From Streptomyces gobiensis (GTDB taxonomy: Bacteria > Actinomycetota > Actinomycetes > Streptomycetales > Streptomycetaceae): a DNA stretch of 64,000 bases. This document shows, piece after piece, positions 10,397 to 19,330 of this stretch. The notes under the pieces were generated by a model. That model saw only the letters and a program-made list of their open reading frames with translations, did not search any database and was not told the origin of the DNA. A program made the position numbers and the translations under genes. The stretch lies in contig NZ_CP086120.1 in assembly GCF_021216675.1 (NCBI RefSeq), positions 3,020,501 to 3,084,500 on the forward strand, in the 5' to 3' direction. Position 1 is the stretch's first letter; each line of letters starts with the position of its first letter.

Positions 10397-10735
10397 AATC
10401 CCTCCCCTTCCGGCTGTACCGGTACGCGGCTCCGCGCGGCTGGCTCCGCCCGGCTGCGGGGTGCCGTGGGTGTTCCCCGTACCCCCCGCCCCTTCCCGGC
10501 TGTACCGGTACGCGGCTCCGCCGCGCGGCGGGGCTTCGCCCCTTTTGCGGGGGGCCGTGGGTGGGTTTCCCCGTATCCCGCCCCTTCCCGTAACCGGGGC
10601 TTTGCCCCGGGGCCCCGGGGCTGGCCCGGTGCGGGCCGGTGGCCGGGTTGTGCCCACCCACAGCCCCTCGCGGGGCTGCGAGTGCCCACAACGCCTCGGG
10701 GCCCGAGCGCCCACAACGCCTCGGGGTCTGGGGCG
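10397..10735 (-). repeat. Dispersed intergenic repeat, copy C (inverted)
   Basis: The reverse complement of the repeat family: CCGTAACCGGGGCTTTGCCCC, CCCGGTGCGGGCCGGTGGCC, GTTGTGCCCACCCACAGCCCC and GAGTGCCCACAAC (ending 10692) appear in reverse order. Two tandem subunits with GGCTGTACCGGTACGCGGCTCCGC precede them at about 10400-10560. It fills the gap between the convergent SLATT-like gene and the gene at 10790-11440. Confidence 0.78.
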
Positions 10736-10789
10736 CAAGCCCCCAGTTTCGGGAAGGGGCGGGTTAGGGGAGAGCCCCGGCCGGGACGG

Positions 10790-11440
10790 TCAGCTGAAGA
10801 CGATCATTGAGCCCTGGGCCAGGCTGCGGGTGGTTGCCGCGTGCAGGCCGAGCCAGACATGGCGTTCCCGGGCGAAGGGCCCGCCGTCCTGGGGCGCGGG
10901 AGCCGCAGGCTCCTCCAGCTCCGTGGGACGGACGGGCGGCGCCGGCGCCGGGGGCGGGTTGGCCGGGTCCAGGCCGAGGTGAGGGGCGACGGCCTCGAGC
11001 TCGCGCAGCAACCCGTGGCTGGAGCCGAGCGGTCCACCCCCCGCCAGCAGCTCGTCGTTGGACAGCGGTGCCGCGAAGTCGATGGGTACGTACGCACCCG
11101 CATGGTCGTAGTGCCAGACCAGATGCGACTGCTGGGCGGTCGCCTCGAACATCTCCAGGAGCTGTTCATAGTCGCTGCCCAGCGCGTCCACCGGCGTCAC
11201 CTCCAGCCCGTGCAGCTGAAGGAGATACGCCCGCCGCAGAAAGTGCAGGGCGTCGTAGTCAAAGCCGGCTATCGGGGCGACTTCGCCCGACAATCCCGGC
11301 ATATAGCCATACACGGGAACCGAAGGCAGCCCCGCCTCGTGCAGGGCCTTGTCGTAGATCGCGATTTCCTCGGCGAACGGATTGTCGGGGCTGTGGCAGA
11401 GCACATCGACGAGGGGGACCAGCCAGAGGTCACAGGCCAA
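10790..11440 (-). CDS. Conserved hypothetical protein
   Basis: A 216-residue soluble protein I do not recognise by domain. It begins ACDLWLVPLVDVLCHSPDNPF after a TTG start at 11440 that has GGAG six bases upstream. No ATG or GTG lies closer to the conserved-looking part. The first 140 residues (GLPSVPVYGYMPGLSGEVAP, FDYDALHFLRRAYLL) look compact and folded. A Pro/Ala linker of about 20 residues (PANPPPAPAPPVRPTELEEP) follows, then a C-terminal HVWLGLHAATTRSL segment. It is downstream of two Gly tRNAs on the same strand, separated by a strong hairpin. No function is proposed. Confidence 0.65.
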   Translation of the reverse strand: MACDLWLVPLVDVLCHSPDNPFAEEIAIYDKALHEAGLPSVPVYGYMPGLSGEVAPIAGFDYDALHFLRRAYLLQLHGLEVTPVDALGSDYEQLLEMFEATAQQSHLVWHYDHAGAYVPIDFAAPLSNDELLAGGGPLGSSHGLLRELEAVAPHLGLDPANPPPAPAPPVRPTELEEPAAPAPQDGGPFARERHVWLGLHAATTRSLAQGSMIVFS

Positions 11441-11561
11441 GGGAACTCCAAAGGCGACAACCGGTAGTCGGGACAGCGTAGTGCCGCACCTACGGTGTGC
11501 GAAGAGCCCCGGTCCTGAAGGCCCTGAGGCCCTGAAGACCGCGGCACCTGTTTCCACGACA

Positions 11562-11589
11562 AAGGCCCCGGTCCGAAGACCGGGGCCTT
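11562..11589 (-). terminator. Terminator after the Gly tRNA genes
   Basis: A perfect 12-bp stem AAGGCCCCGGTC / GACCGGGGCCTT with a CGAA tetraloop lies eight bases beyond the 3' end of the tRNA at 11597. The stem-end Ts give a short U-tract. Confidence 0.8.
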
Positions 11590-11596
11590 ATCCCTG

Positions 11597-11669
11597 AGCG
11601 GACGACGAGGCTCGAACTCGCGACCTCAACCTTGGCAAGGTTGCGCTCTACCAACTGAGCTACGTCCGC
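11597..11669 (-). tRNA. tRNA-Gly (GCC)
   Basis: The acceptor arms GCGGACG and CGTCCGC pair. The D-loop GCTCAGTTGGTAGAGC, an anticodon stem CAACC/GGTTG enclosing TTGCCAA (anticodon GCC), and a T-arm with GTTCGAGCC are all present. CCA is not encoded. Confidence 0.97.
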
Positions 11670-11743
11670 GTGCCTCCACCCGGCTTTCACCGGGCGGCGC
11701 AACAGCTACTCTACCTGATCGTTTAGACCACTTGAGCAGTCAG

Positions 11744-11815
11744 AGCGGGTGACAGGGATCGCACACTGCGCCTCCCTCTTGGAAAGAGGGCGCTCTACTA
11801 CTGAGCTACACCCGC
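11744..11815 (-). tRNA. tRNA-Gly (TCC)
   Basis: The acceptor arms GCGGGTG and CACCCGC pair. The D-arm is GCTCAGTAGTAGAGC. The anticodon stem CCCTC/GAGGG encloses TTTCCAA (anticodon TCC), and the T-loop shows GTGCGATCC. It lies 74 bp upstream of the Gly(GCC) tRNA, so the two may share a transcript. Confidence 0.95.
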
Positions 11816-11915
11816 ATGACCTGCGACTTCGGGCCTTTTCGGGCCCGCCCTCGCGGCGTGTTCCAGACTCTAGCGGATCACCCCGGGTGCCGTGCAAGTC
11901 GGTGGGTGTCGCGGC

Positions 11916-12233
11916 TCAACTCGCCGCGCTGAACGCCTCGTAGACCTTCTTCGGGATACGACCACGGGCGGGCACCTCATAGCCATGGGACTTCGCCCAC
12001 GCGCGCACCGTCTGCGGATTCGGTGCGATCGCGGTGTGGTGGTAGGTCTTGCCCGATTTCGACCGCTTGCGACCGGCCCTCACATACGGTGCAAGAGTGC
12101 CCCGTAGTTTCTTTGCATTGGCCGAGTTGAGATCGATCTCGTAGGTCTTCCCGTCGAGGCCGAAGGCAACCGTCTCGGACGCTTCCCCGCCGTCGATGTC
12201 GTCGGAGAGTGTGACCACAACGCGCTGTGCCAC
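11916..12233 (-). CDS. lsrL: Lsr2-family nucleoid-associated protein (LsrL-type paralogue)
   Basis: A 105-residue xenogeneic silencer homologue. The N-terminal dimerisation domain (AQRVVVTLSDDIDGG, then TVAFGLDGKTYEIDL) is followed by a basic linker and a C-terminal AT-hook-like DNA-binding domain containing the RGRIP core (EVPARGRIPKKVYEAF). Lsr2 binds AT-rich DNA and represses acquired genes. Streptomyces carries a main Lsr2 and this second copy beside purS. I chose the GTG at 12233 with AAAGGA upstream. The open frame extends ten codons further without a ribosome site. The unusually AT-rich gap that follows is a plausible autoregulatory target. Confidence 0.9.
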   Translation of the reverse strand: MAQRVVVTLSDDIDGGEASETVAFGLDGKTYEIDLNSANAKKLRGTLAPYVRAGRKRSKSGKTYHHTAIAPNPQTVRAWAKSHGYEVPARGRIPKKVYEAFSAAS

Positions 12234-12569
12234 GGATATCGGTCCTTTCGGGAGGATCGCCACCTGTTATCTGGTGCGATCACCGCGCTGACGTGCGGAG
12301 ATGCCCTGCATCCCGGAGATCCGGGGCATCTTCATTTCATTTTTACAGCGGCACCCATTGCATTGCGAAGCGGGGGGATTTTCCCCCGCGTGTCATGCCG
12401 CAATCGGGACCATACGTTTTCCCTGTGGTTTCGTGCAGGGGTTTCCGGTCCCGAGATACGAATGTGATGCCGTCTTCATCATAGTCCCTCCTATATCTAC
12501 CCGCGTAGATTTTTCTGGCGGGTACGCTGAGAAGCGCAGCGTCAAGCACCAACACCACCGGGAGTACCT
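12234..12569. promoter_or_regulatory. AT-richer divergent control region between lsrL and purSQL
   Basis: A gap of 336 bp between divergent genes, with several AT-rich stretches (TTCATTTCATTTTTAC near 12330, GTAGATTTTTCTGG near 12505) that stand out from the flanking high-GC DNA. It contains a hairpin GCGGGGGGATTTTCCCCCGC near 12370 and a palindrome ATCTAC-CCGC-GTAGAT at 12495-12510, about 60 bp before purS. Promoters for both genes should lie here. I could not assign -35/-10 boxes with confidence. Confidence 0.55.
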
Positions 12570-12845
12570 GTGGCTCGCGTCGTAGTCGACGTCATGCTCA
12601 AGCCGGAGATCCTCGACCCCCAGGGGCAGGCGGTGCAGCGCGCACTGCCCCGGCTCGGATTCGAGGGCATCGCCGATGTCCGCCAGGGCAAGCGCTTCGA
12701 GCTGGAAGTGGAGGGCCCCGTCGATGACGCCGCCCTCGCCCGTGTCCATGAACTGGCGGAGAAGTTCCTCGCCAACACCGTCATCGAGGACTTCACGGTC
12801 CGTATCGAAGAGACCGAGCAGACCGAAGAGGCGGCCGCGGCGTGA
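12570..12845 (+). CDS. purS: FGAM synthase subunit PurS
   Basis: A 91-residue small subunit of formylglycinamidine ribonucleotide synthase. It has the family start [20 protein letters not shown] and the helix [20 protein letters not shown]. It bridges PurL and PurQ so that ammonia can be channelled. The GTG at 12570 follows a GGGAG site. The stop overlaps the purQ start (GTGA at 12842-12845), so the operon is translationally coupled. Confidence 0.95.
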   Translation: MARVVVDVMLKPEILDPQGQAVQRALPRLGFEGIADVRQGKRFELEVEGPVDDAALARVHELAEKFLANTVIEDFTVRIEETEQTEEAAAA

Positions 12846-13522
12846 CCACGCGTATCGGAGTCGTTACTTTCCCCGGTTCTCTCGATGACCAGGACGCCCT
12901 GCGCGCGGTCCGGCTCGCGGGTGGTGAGCCCGTTTCCCTCTGGCACCGCGACAAAGATCTGCATCAGGTTGACGCGGTGGTCCTCCCCGGCGGTTTCAGC
13001 TACGGCGACTATCTGCGCTGCGGTGCCATCGCCCGTTTCTCGCCCGTCATGGAGACGGTGATCGAGCAGGCGAGGGCCGGAATGCCGGTCCTGGGAATCT
13101 GCAATGGCTTCCAGGTGCTGTGCGAATCGCATCTGCTGCCCGGCGCGCTGACCCGCAACGACCATCTGCACTTCATCTGCCGTGACCAGACGCTTCGCGT
13201 GGAGAACGCCACCACCGCCTGGACCACCGACTACAGCCAGGGACAGGAGATCACTGTTCCGCTGAAGAACGGTGAGGGCGGCTATGTCGCCGACTGGCGG
13301 ACCCTCGACGCCTTGGAGGCGGAGGGCCGTGTCGTCTTCCGCTATGTCGGTACGAACCCGAATGGCTCCCGCCGCGATATCGCCGGGATCTCCAATGAGG
13401 CCGGGAACGTGGTCGGCCTCATGCCGCACCCCGAGCACGCCGTCGAGACCCTGACCGGCCCGACCACCGACGGGCTGGGATTCTTCACCTCGGCACTCAA
13501 GACTCTGGTGGACGCCCGATGA
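12842..13522 (+). CDS. purQ: FGAM synthase glutaminase subunit PurQ
   Basis: A 226-residue class I glutamine amidotransferase that supplies ammonia to PurL. The nucleophile is C87 in [10 protein letters not shown], and the His/Glu pair is H196 and E198 in MPHPEHAVE. The start GTG overlaps the purS stop, and its own stop overlaps the purL start (ATGA at 13519-13522). Length and motifs are standard for the PurSQL form used by Gram-positive bacteria. Confidence 0.96.
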   Translation: MTTRIGVVTFPGSLDDQDALRAVRLAGGEPVSLWHRDKDLHQVDAVVLPGGFSYGDYLRCGAIARFSPVMETVIEQARAGMPVLGICNGFQVLCESHLLPGALTRNDHLHFICRDQTLRVENATTAWTTDYSQGQEITVPLKNGEGGYVADWRTLDALEAEGRVVFRYVGTNPNGSRRDIAGISNEAGNVVGLMPHPEHAVETLTGPTTDGLGFFTSALKTLVDAR

Positions 13523-15780
13523 CTCTCGACACCGTCAAGCACGCCACAGACACCCCCGATACCGGTCTGCCCTGGGCCGAACTCGGTCTTAAGCAGGACG
13601 AGTACGAGCGCATCCGGGAGATCCTCGGCCGCCGCCCGACCGGCGCCGAGCTCGCCATGTACTCGGTGATGTGGTCCGAGCACTGTTCGTACAAGTCCAG
13701 CAAGGTGCATCTGCGCCAGTTCGGCGAGAAGGCCCCCGAATCCGATGCCCTCCTCGTCGGTATCGGCGAGAACGCCGGCGTGGTCGACGTCGGCCAGGGG
13801 TACGCCGTCACCTTCAAGGTGGAGTCCCACAACCACCCCTCCTACATCGAGCCCTACCAGGGCGCGGCCACCGGTATCGGCGGCATCGTCCGCGACATCC
13901 TCGCCATGGGCGCCCGCCCGGTCGCCGTGATGGACCCGCTGCGCTTCGGCGCCGCCGACCACCCCGACACCAAGCGGGTGCTGCCCGGCGTCGTCGCGGG
14001 CATCGGCGGCTACGGCAACTGCCTGGGCCTGCCCAACATCGGCGGCGAGGTCGTCTTCGACTCCTGCTACCAGGGCAACCCGCTGGTCAACGCCCTGTGC
14101 GTGGGCGTGATGAAGCACGAGGACATCCACCTCGCCAAGGCCTCGGGCACCGGCAACAAGGTCATCCTCTATGGCGCGCGTACGGGCGGCGACGGCATCG
14201 GCGGCGTCTCCGTTCTCGCCTCCGAAACCTTTGACGCTGATTCTCCCGACGGGGCCTCCGCCAATCGCCCCGCCGTCCAGGTCGGCGACCCCTTCCAGGA
14301 GAAGCTGCTCATCGAGTGCACCCTGGAGGTCTTCCGGGAAGAGCTGGTCGTCGGCATCCAGGACCTCGGCGGCGCGGGCCTGTCCTGCGCCACCAGCGAG
14401 CTGGCGAGCGCGGGCTCCGGCGGTATGCGCGTTGAGCTGGACACCGTCCCGCTCCGCGACGCGACGCTCTCTCCCGAGGAAATCCTCATGAGCGAGTCCC
14501 AGGAGCGGATGTGCGCGGTCGTCGCCCCGGAGAACGTGGACCGCTTTCTGCAGATCTGCGAGAAGTGGGACGTCATCGCCACCGTCATCGGTGAGGTCAC
14601 CGAGGGCGACCGGCTGGAGATCTTCTGGCACGGCGAGCAGATCGTCGACGTACCGCCGCGCACGGTCGCCCACGAGGGCCCGGTCTACGAGCGGCCGTAC
14701 GAGCGCCCGGCCTGGCAGGACACCCTCCAGGCGGACGACGCGAACAAGCTGCCCCGCCCGCAGACGGGCGACGAGCTCCGCACCGATGTACTGAAGCTGG
14801 TCGGCTCACCCAACCAGGCCGCCAAGTCCTGGATCACCGACCAGTACGACCGCTACGTCCTCGGTAACACGGTCCTCGCCCAGCCGGAGGACAGCGGCAT
14901 GATCCGCATCGATGACGACACCAACCTCGGTGTCGCCCTCGCCACGGACGGCAACGGCCGCTACGCCAAGCTCGACCCCTATACGGGCGCCCAGCTCGCC
15001 CTCGTCGAGTCCTACCGCAATGTCGCGGCCACCGGTGCCAAGCCGCTCGCCGTCACCAACTGCCTCAACTTCGGCTCCCCCGAGGACCCGGCGGCCATGT
15101 GGCAGTTCGCCGAGGCGGCGCGCGGTCTCGCCGACGCCTGCCAGCAGCTCGGTACCCCGGTCACCGGCGGCAATGTCTCCCTCTACAACCAGACGGGCGA
15201 CGTCGCCATCCACCCGACCCCGGTCGTCGGCGTACTGGGTGTCATCGACGATGTCACCCGGCGCACCCCGATCGCCTTCACCGACGAGGGTCACCTGATC
15301 TACCTCCTCGGCGACACCAGGGAGGAGCTGGGCGGCTCGGCCTGGTCCCAGGTGGCCCACGACCACCTCGGCGGTCTGCCCCCGCAGGTCGACCTCGACC
15401 GGGAGCGTCTGCTGGCCGAGATCCTGATCTCGGCCTCCCGCGACGGCATGATTGACGCGGCTCATGACCTGAGCGACGGCGGCCTCATCCAGGCCGTGGT
15501 GGAGTCCTGCCTGAAGGGCGGCAGGGGAGCCCGGCTGATCACCCCTGACGGACTCGACCCCTTCGTCTTCCTCTTCTCCGAGTCCGCTGGCCGTGCGATC
15601 GTCGCCGTCCCGCGCAGCGAGGAGGTCCGCTTCAACGACATGTGCGGCGCCCGGGGCCTCCCGGTCACCCGCATTGGCGTGGTCGACGGCCAGGACATCG
15701 AGCTCCAGGGCCAGTTCAGCATCCCGCTGAGCGTCCTGAAGGAAGCCCACGAGGCCACCATCCCGGCCCTGCTCAGCTGA
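13519..15780 (+). CDS. purL: FGAM synthase large subunit PurL
   Basis: A 753-residue ATP-dependent synthase that converts FGAR to FGAM, step four of purine synthesis. It has two repeated PurM-like halves. [14 protein letters not shown] near the N-terminus, VESHNHPS, and the glycine-rich [13 protein letters not shown] and [14 protein letters not shown] segments are diagnostic. Length is typical of small PurL proteins that need PurS and PurQ. It is the last gene of the overlapping purSQL operon and is followed within 10 bp by a strong hairpin. Confidence 0.97.
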   Translation: MTLDTVKHATDTPDTGLPWAELGLKQDEYERIREILGRRPTGAELAMYSVMWSEHCSYKSSKVHLRQFGEKAPESDALLVGIGENAGVVDVGQGYAVTFKVESHNHPSYIEPYQGAATGIGGIVRDILAMGARPVAVMDPLRFGAADHPDTKRVLPGVVAGIGGYGNCLGLPNIGGEVVFDSCYQGNPLVNALCVGVMKHEDIHLAKASGTGNKVILYGARTGGDGIGGVSVLASETFDADSPDGASANRPAVQVGDPFQEKLLIECTLEVFREELVVGIQDLGGAGLSCATSELASAGSGGMRVELDTVPLRDATLSPEEILMSESQERMCAVVAPENVDRFLQICEKWDVIATVIGEVTEGDRLEIFWHGEQIVDVPPRTVAHEGPVYERPYERPAWQDTLQADDANKLPRPQTGDELRTDVLKLVGSPNQAAKSWITDQYDRYVLGNTVLAQPEDSGMIRIDDDTNLGVALATDGNGRYAKLDPYTGAQLALVESYRNVAATGAKPLAVTNCLNFGSPEDPAAMWQFAEAARGLADACQQLGTPVTGGNVSLYNQTGDVAIHPTPVVGVLGVIDDVTRRTPIAFTDEGHLIYLLGDTREELGGSAWSQVAHDHLGGLPPQVDLDRERLLAEILISASRDGMIDAAHDLSDGGLIQAVVESCLKGGRGARLITPDGLDPFVFLFSESAGRAIVAVPRSEEVRFNDMCGARGLPVTRIGVVDGQDIELQGQFSIPLSVLKEAHEATIPALLS

Positions 15781-15788
15781 CGGGCTGC

Positions 15789-15825
15789 GGGTGCCCTGCC
15801 CTCTAAGTCTTAGGGCAGGGCACCC
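15789..15825. terminator. Terminator between purL and the PH-domain gene
   Basis: A perfect 14-bp stem GGGTGCCCTGCCCT / AGGGCAGGGCACCC with a nine-base loop. It lies between convergent genes and probably serves both strands. Confidence 0.85.
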
Positions 15826-15836
15826 CGCAGGTCGGG

Positions 15837-16400
15837 TCAGCGCATGGGCGGCATCATCCCGTCAGGCCCCGGTCCCGGCCCTGCCAGCCCCGGCCCCATC
15901 TGCTGATGCCGCTGCTCCTCATCAACCGCCCGGTAGATCTTGGCCTTCAGCCCTTCCGGGTCCGGCACATGCTTGAGCGTCATCATCCCCTGCTCAGAGG
16001 CAGACTGAATGCTCAGCGTTCCGTAGCGCATCATCCGCTCCCAGAGCGAGGCCTTGAACGAGACATCATTGACCCGGATCAGCGGAATGCTGCGGCCCGC
16101 CTTCGTCAGGAACCCACTGCGCTTGTAGATCCGCTTCGTGGTCAGGATGTACATCGTGCTGCGCCACTTCAGCAGCGGGATCAGCCAGAACCACAGCGAG
16201 GCGAGCACGGCGGCACCGAGCACCACATAGATGGCCATCTTGTCCCACTCCTCGCCGGATGGGATCACCCAGATGAGCGCGCCCGCCACCAGCCAGATGA
16301 GACAGAGCATCAGAAACTCACTGACCATCTCGGTCCAGTGCTGCCGGGTGACTTGCACCAGCTCTTCATCATCGGCGAGGTAACGATCCGCAATAGCCAT
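15837..16400 (-). CDS. Membrane-associated PH-domain protein
   Basis: A 187-residue protein with two membrane helices near residues 35-80 (LMLCLIWLVAGALIWVIP and MAIYVVLGAAVLASLWFWLIP), then a bacterial pleckstrin-like (bPH2) domain: STMYILTTKRIYKRSGFLTKAGRSIPL, then RYGTLSIQSASEQGMMTL. The tail is Gly/Pro/Met-rich. Such proteins are conserved in actinobacteria, and their role is not established. I chose the ATG at 16400 because MAIADRYLADDEELV matches the usual family start. The frame extends to 16487. Confidence 0.8.
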   Translation of the reverse strand: MAIADRYLADDEELVQVTRQHWTEMVSEFLMLCLIWLVAGALIWVIPSGEEWDKMAIYVVLGAAVLASLWFWLIPLLKWRSTMYILTTKRIYKRSGFLTKAGRSIPLIRVNDVSFKASLWERMMRYGTLSIQSASEQGMMTLKHVPDPEGLKAKIYRAVDEEQRHQQMGPGLAGPGPGPDGMMPPMR

Positions 16401-16474
16401 GAAGCGATCCTGGCACACCGGGTCCTTCCCGCCTACCCGCCCAAGGACAGCGCCGACCGTTACTCTCTTCTCCC

Positions 16475-17278
16475 ATGCCACCCGCACGACGCAAGCCCCG
16501 CAGCTACGACCCCGCCAGGGTGCGGGACGCGCTCGCCGCGCAGGTCGAGACGGTGCGTACGGCCGCGCATGGCTGCACGGCCGAACAGCTCGCGTTGGAC
16601 TCCGGTCTGCCCGGCTGGGACGTCCACCACCTCCTGGTGCATATCGCTCAGCAGATCGATGCCGTACCCCGGCTGCTCGCCGAGCCCGCCCCCACCGTGA
16701 ACCGGCCCGAGGCGGACCTGAGGACGTGGGCGGTCTCCACCGCGGCCGTCGCTGAAGAGCTTGACGCCCGTACCCGGGAGGAGGCCGTCCGGACCAAGGA
16801 CCCTGCCGCGTCCATCGACGTTGCCGCCCAGGAGCTGGAACCGGTGCTGGAGATGGCGGTGCGCGAGGACGTGCTGCTGCCGCATCCCTTCGGCGCGATG
16901 CGGGCGCTGGATTTCACCATCACCCGCCTGGTGGAGCTGGTGGTCCACACCGACGATCTCGCCCGCGCCACCAGCAGCCCGGTACGGCTGGACCGCTACG
17001 CCCTCGCCTCCGTCGTCCGGCTGCTCGCCGACGTGCTCGCCACGAAGGCACCCGGCCGCTCTGTCGAGGTCCGAATCCCGCCCTTCGCGGTCGTGCAGTG
17101 CGTCGAGGGTCCCCGCCATACGCGGGGCACCCCGGCCAACGTTGTCGAAACCGACCCCCTCACCTGGTTCCGCCTGGCTACGGGACGGGTGCCGTGGTCC
17201 CGCGCGGTCGCCTCCGGCGCGATCTCCGCCAGCGGCCCCCGCGCAGACCTCTCCCCCCACCTCCCGGTACTGACCTGA
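16475..17278 (+). CDS. Maleylpyruvate isomerase/sterol-carrier family protein
   Basis: A 267-residue protein with an N-terminal DinB-like helical bundle (LPGWDVHHLLVHIAQQIDAV, with His residues placed for metal binding) and a C-terminal SCP2-like domain (WFRLATGRVPWSRAVASGAISASG). Members use mycothiol as cofactor or handle thiol-dependent isomerisation. The precise substrate is unknown. The ATG at 16475 lies 74 bp from the divergent PH-domain gene. Downstream comes repeat copy D, then purF. Confidence 0.8.
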   Translation: MPPARRKPRSYDPARVRDALAAQVETVRTAAHGCTAEQLALDSGLPGWDVHHLLVHIAQQIDAVPRLLAEPAPTVNRPEADLRTWAVSTAAVAEELDARTREEAVRTKDPAASIDVAAQELEPVLEMAVREDVLLPHPFGAMRALDFTITRLVELVVHTDDLARATSSPVRLDRYALASVVRLLADVLATKAPGRSVEVRIPPFAVVQCVEGPRHTRGTPANVVETDPLTWFRLATGRVPWSRAVASGAISASGPRADLSPHLPVLT

Positions 17279-17318
17279 CCACCCCCGCGCCCGGTGGAAG
17301 CCCCCAAACCCCGACCCC

Positions 17319-17580
17319 GTTGTGGGCACTCGCAGCCCCGCGAGGGGCTGTGGGTGGGCACAACACCGGCCACCGGCCCGCACCGGGCCAACCCCGGGGC
17401 CCCGGGGCGAAGCCCCGGTTTCCGGGAAGGGGCGGGAATTGGGGAAACCCACCCCGGCACCGTGGGCCAACCCCCGCCCCCGTGGCGGAGCCGCACCCCC
17501 GCGGCACCCCGGAGCCGGGCGGAGCCCGCGGCGCGGCGGAGCCGAGAGCCCGGGAGCCTCCGGCGCCGGGACGGCGCCCG
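17319..17580 (+). repeat. Dispersed intergenic repeat, copy D
   Basis: GTTGTGGGCACTCGCAGCCCC begins at 17319 (the CCCAGCTAACGCTGGG insert of copies A and B is absent). AGGGGCTGTGGGTGGGCACAAC, CCGGTTTCCGGGAAGGGGCG, and a degenerate CGGAGCCGC-rich tail reaching about 17580 follow. It fills most of the 417-bp gap before purF. Confidence 0.75.
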
Positions 17581-17695
17581 CGCGCCGCCGAAAAGGAGAC
17601 CTCGGTCTCGTAGGAAAGCGCCGCACCGCAGGTCACGGGGGTCCGGGGCGCTCCCCGATTCGGAGTAACCCAGGGGCCGGTCTAGACTCGGAGGC

Positions 17696-19261
17696 GTGCC
17701 ACGTGGTGACGGACGACTCAGCCACGACCTGCTCCCCGGCGAGAAGGGCCCCCAGGACGCTTGCGGCGTCTTCGGAGTCTGGGCACCCGGTGAAGAGGTC
17801 GCCAAACTCTCTTATTTCGGGCTGTACGCGCTGCAGCACCGAGGACAGGAGTCCGCGGGGATCGCGGTGAGCAACGGCTCCCAGATCCTCGTCTTCAAGG
17901 ACATGGGCCTGGTCTCCCAGGTCTTCGACGAGACCTCCCTCGGGTCCCTGCGGGGCCACATCGCCGTGGGCCACGCCCGCTACTCGACGACCGGCGCCTC
18001 CGTCTGGGAGAACGCCCAGCCCACGTTCCGCGCCACCGGCCATGGCTCCATCGCGCTGGGCCACAACGGCAACCTGGTCAACACCGCCGAGCTCTCCGAG
18101 CTCGTCGCCAAGCTCTCCTCCGGCAGTGGCAACGGCCGGGCCAACCAGGTCGCGGCCACCAATGACACCGACCTGGTCACCGCACTGCTCGCGGGCCAGA
18201 CCGACGAGGACGGCAAGCCGCTGACCGTCGAGGAGGCCGCACCGCGGGTGCTGCCCAAGGTCATGGGCGCCTTCTCCTTCGTCTTCATGGACGAGCACAC
18301 CCTGTACGCCGCCCGCGATCCGCAGGGCATACGCCCCCTCGTGCTCGGTCGGCTGGAGCGCGGCTGGGTGGTCGCCAGCGAGACCGCCGCCCTCGATATC
18401 GTCGGCGCCTCCTTCATCCGGGAGGTCGAGCCCGGCGAGCTGATCGCCGTCGACGAGAACGGGCTCCGGTCCAGCCGCTTCGCGGAGGCAAAGCCCAAGG
18501 GCTGTGTCTTCGAGTATGTGTACCTCGCCCGTCCCGATACGGACATCGCGGGCCGCAATGTCTACCTCTCCCGGGTCGAGATGGGCCGCAAGCTCGCCGC
18601 AGAGGCCCCGGCCGAGGCCGACCTGGTGATACCGACGCCTGAGTCCGGCACCCCCGCCGCCATCGGCTACGCGGAGGCCAGCGGAATCCCGTTCGGTGCC
18701 GGTCTGGTGAAGAACTCCTACGTCGGCCGGACCTTCATCCAGCCCTCGCAGACCATCCGCCAGCTCGGTATCCGGCTGAAGCTCAACCCGCTCAAGGAGG
18801 TCATCCGGGGCAAGCGCCTGGTGGTCGTGGATGACTCCATCGTCCGTGGCAACACCCAGCGCGCCCTGGTCCGGATGCTCCGTGAGGCGGGCGCCGCCGA
18901 GGTGCACATCCGTATCTCCTCGCCGCCCATCAAGTGGCCGTGCTTCTTCGGTATCGACTTCGCCACCCGCGCCGAGCTGATCGGCAATGGGCTCAGCGTC
19001 GAGGAGATCGGCAAGTCGCTGGGCGCCGACTCGCTCTCGTACATCTCCATCGACGGCATGATCGAGGCGACCACCATCGCCAAGCCGAACCTCTGCCGCG
19101 CCTGCTTCGACGGCGAGTACCCGATGGATCTGCCCGACCCGGAGCTGCTGGGCAAGCACCTTCTGGAGTCCGAGACCGAGCAGACCGCCAAGCCGGATGT
19201 GGACGGCGTACAGACCCTGCTCACCGGCCCCGGCGGCGCCGACGCGCTGCGCCGCCCGTAG
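17696..19261 (+). CDS. purF: Amidophosphoribosyltransferase
   Basis: A 521-residue enzyme that makes phosphoribosylamine from PRPP and glutamine, the committed step of purine synthesis. The catalytic Cys is C23 (DACGVFGVWAP), so a 22-residue propeptide must be cleaved as in the B. subtilis type. LYALQHRGQESAG and the PRPP loop VVVDDSIVRGNTQ are present. C-terminal cysteines near GIDFATR and LCRACFDGEYPMDLP fit the Fe-S form. The GTG at 17696 is preceded by GGAGGC. A perfect GTCTAGAC palindrome at 17680-17687 lies just upstream. purM follows after 69 bp and is probably cotranscribed. Confidence 0.96.
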   Translation: MPRGDGRLSHDLLPGEKGPQDACGVFGVWAPGEEVAKLSYFGLYALQHRGQESAGIAVSNGSQILVFKDMGLVSQVFDETSLGSLRGHIAVGHARYSTTGASVWENAQPTFRATGHGSIALGHNGNLVNTAELSELVAKLSSGSGNGRANQVAATNDTDLVTALLAGQTDEDGKPLTVEEAAPRVLPKVMGAFSFVFMDEHTLYAARDPQGIRPLVLGRLERGWVVASETAALDIVGASFIREVEPGELIAVDENGLRSSRFAEAKPKGCVFEYVYLARPDTDIAGRNVYLSRVEMGRKLAAEAPAEADLVIPTPESGTPAAIGYAEASGIPFGAGLVKNSYVGRTFIQPSQTIRQLGIRLKLNPLKEVIRGKRLVVVDDSIVRGNTQRALVRMLREAGAAEVHIRISSPPIKWPCFFGIDFATRAELIGNGLSVEEIGKSLGADSLSYISIDGMIEATTIAKPNLCRACFDGEYPMDLPDPELLGKHLLESETEQTAKPDVDGVQTLLTGPGGADALRRP

Positions 19262-19330
19262 CCAGCCGGTCACCCAGCCACCCAGCCAGACAGTCAGCTA
19301 CTCAGCCAGACAGCCAGACGAGAGAGACGC

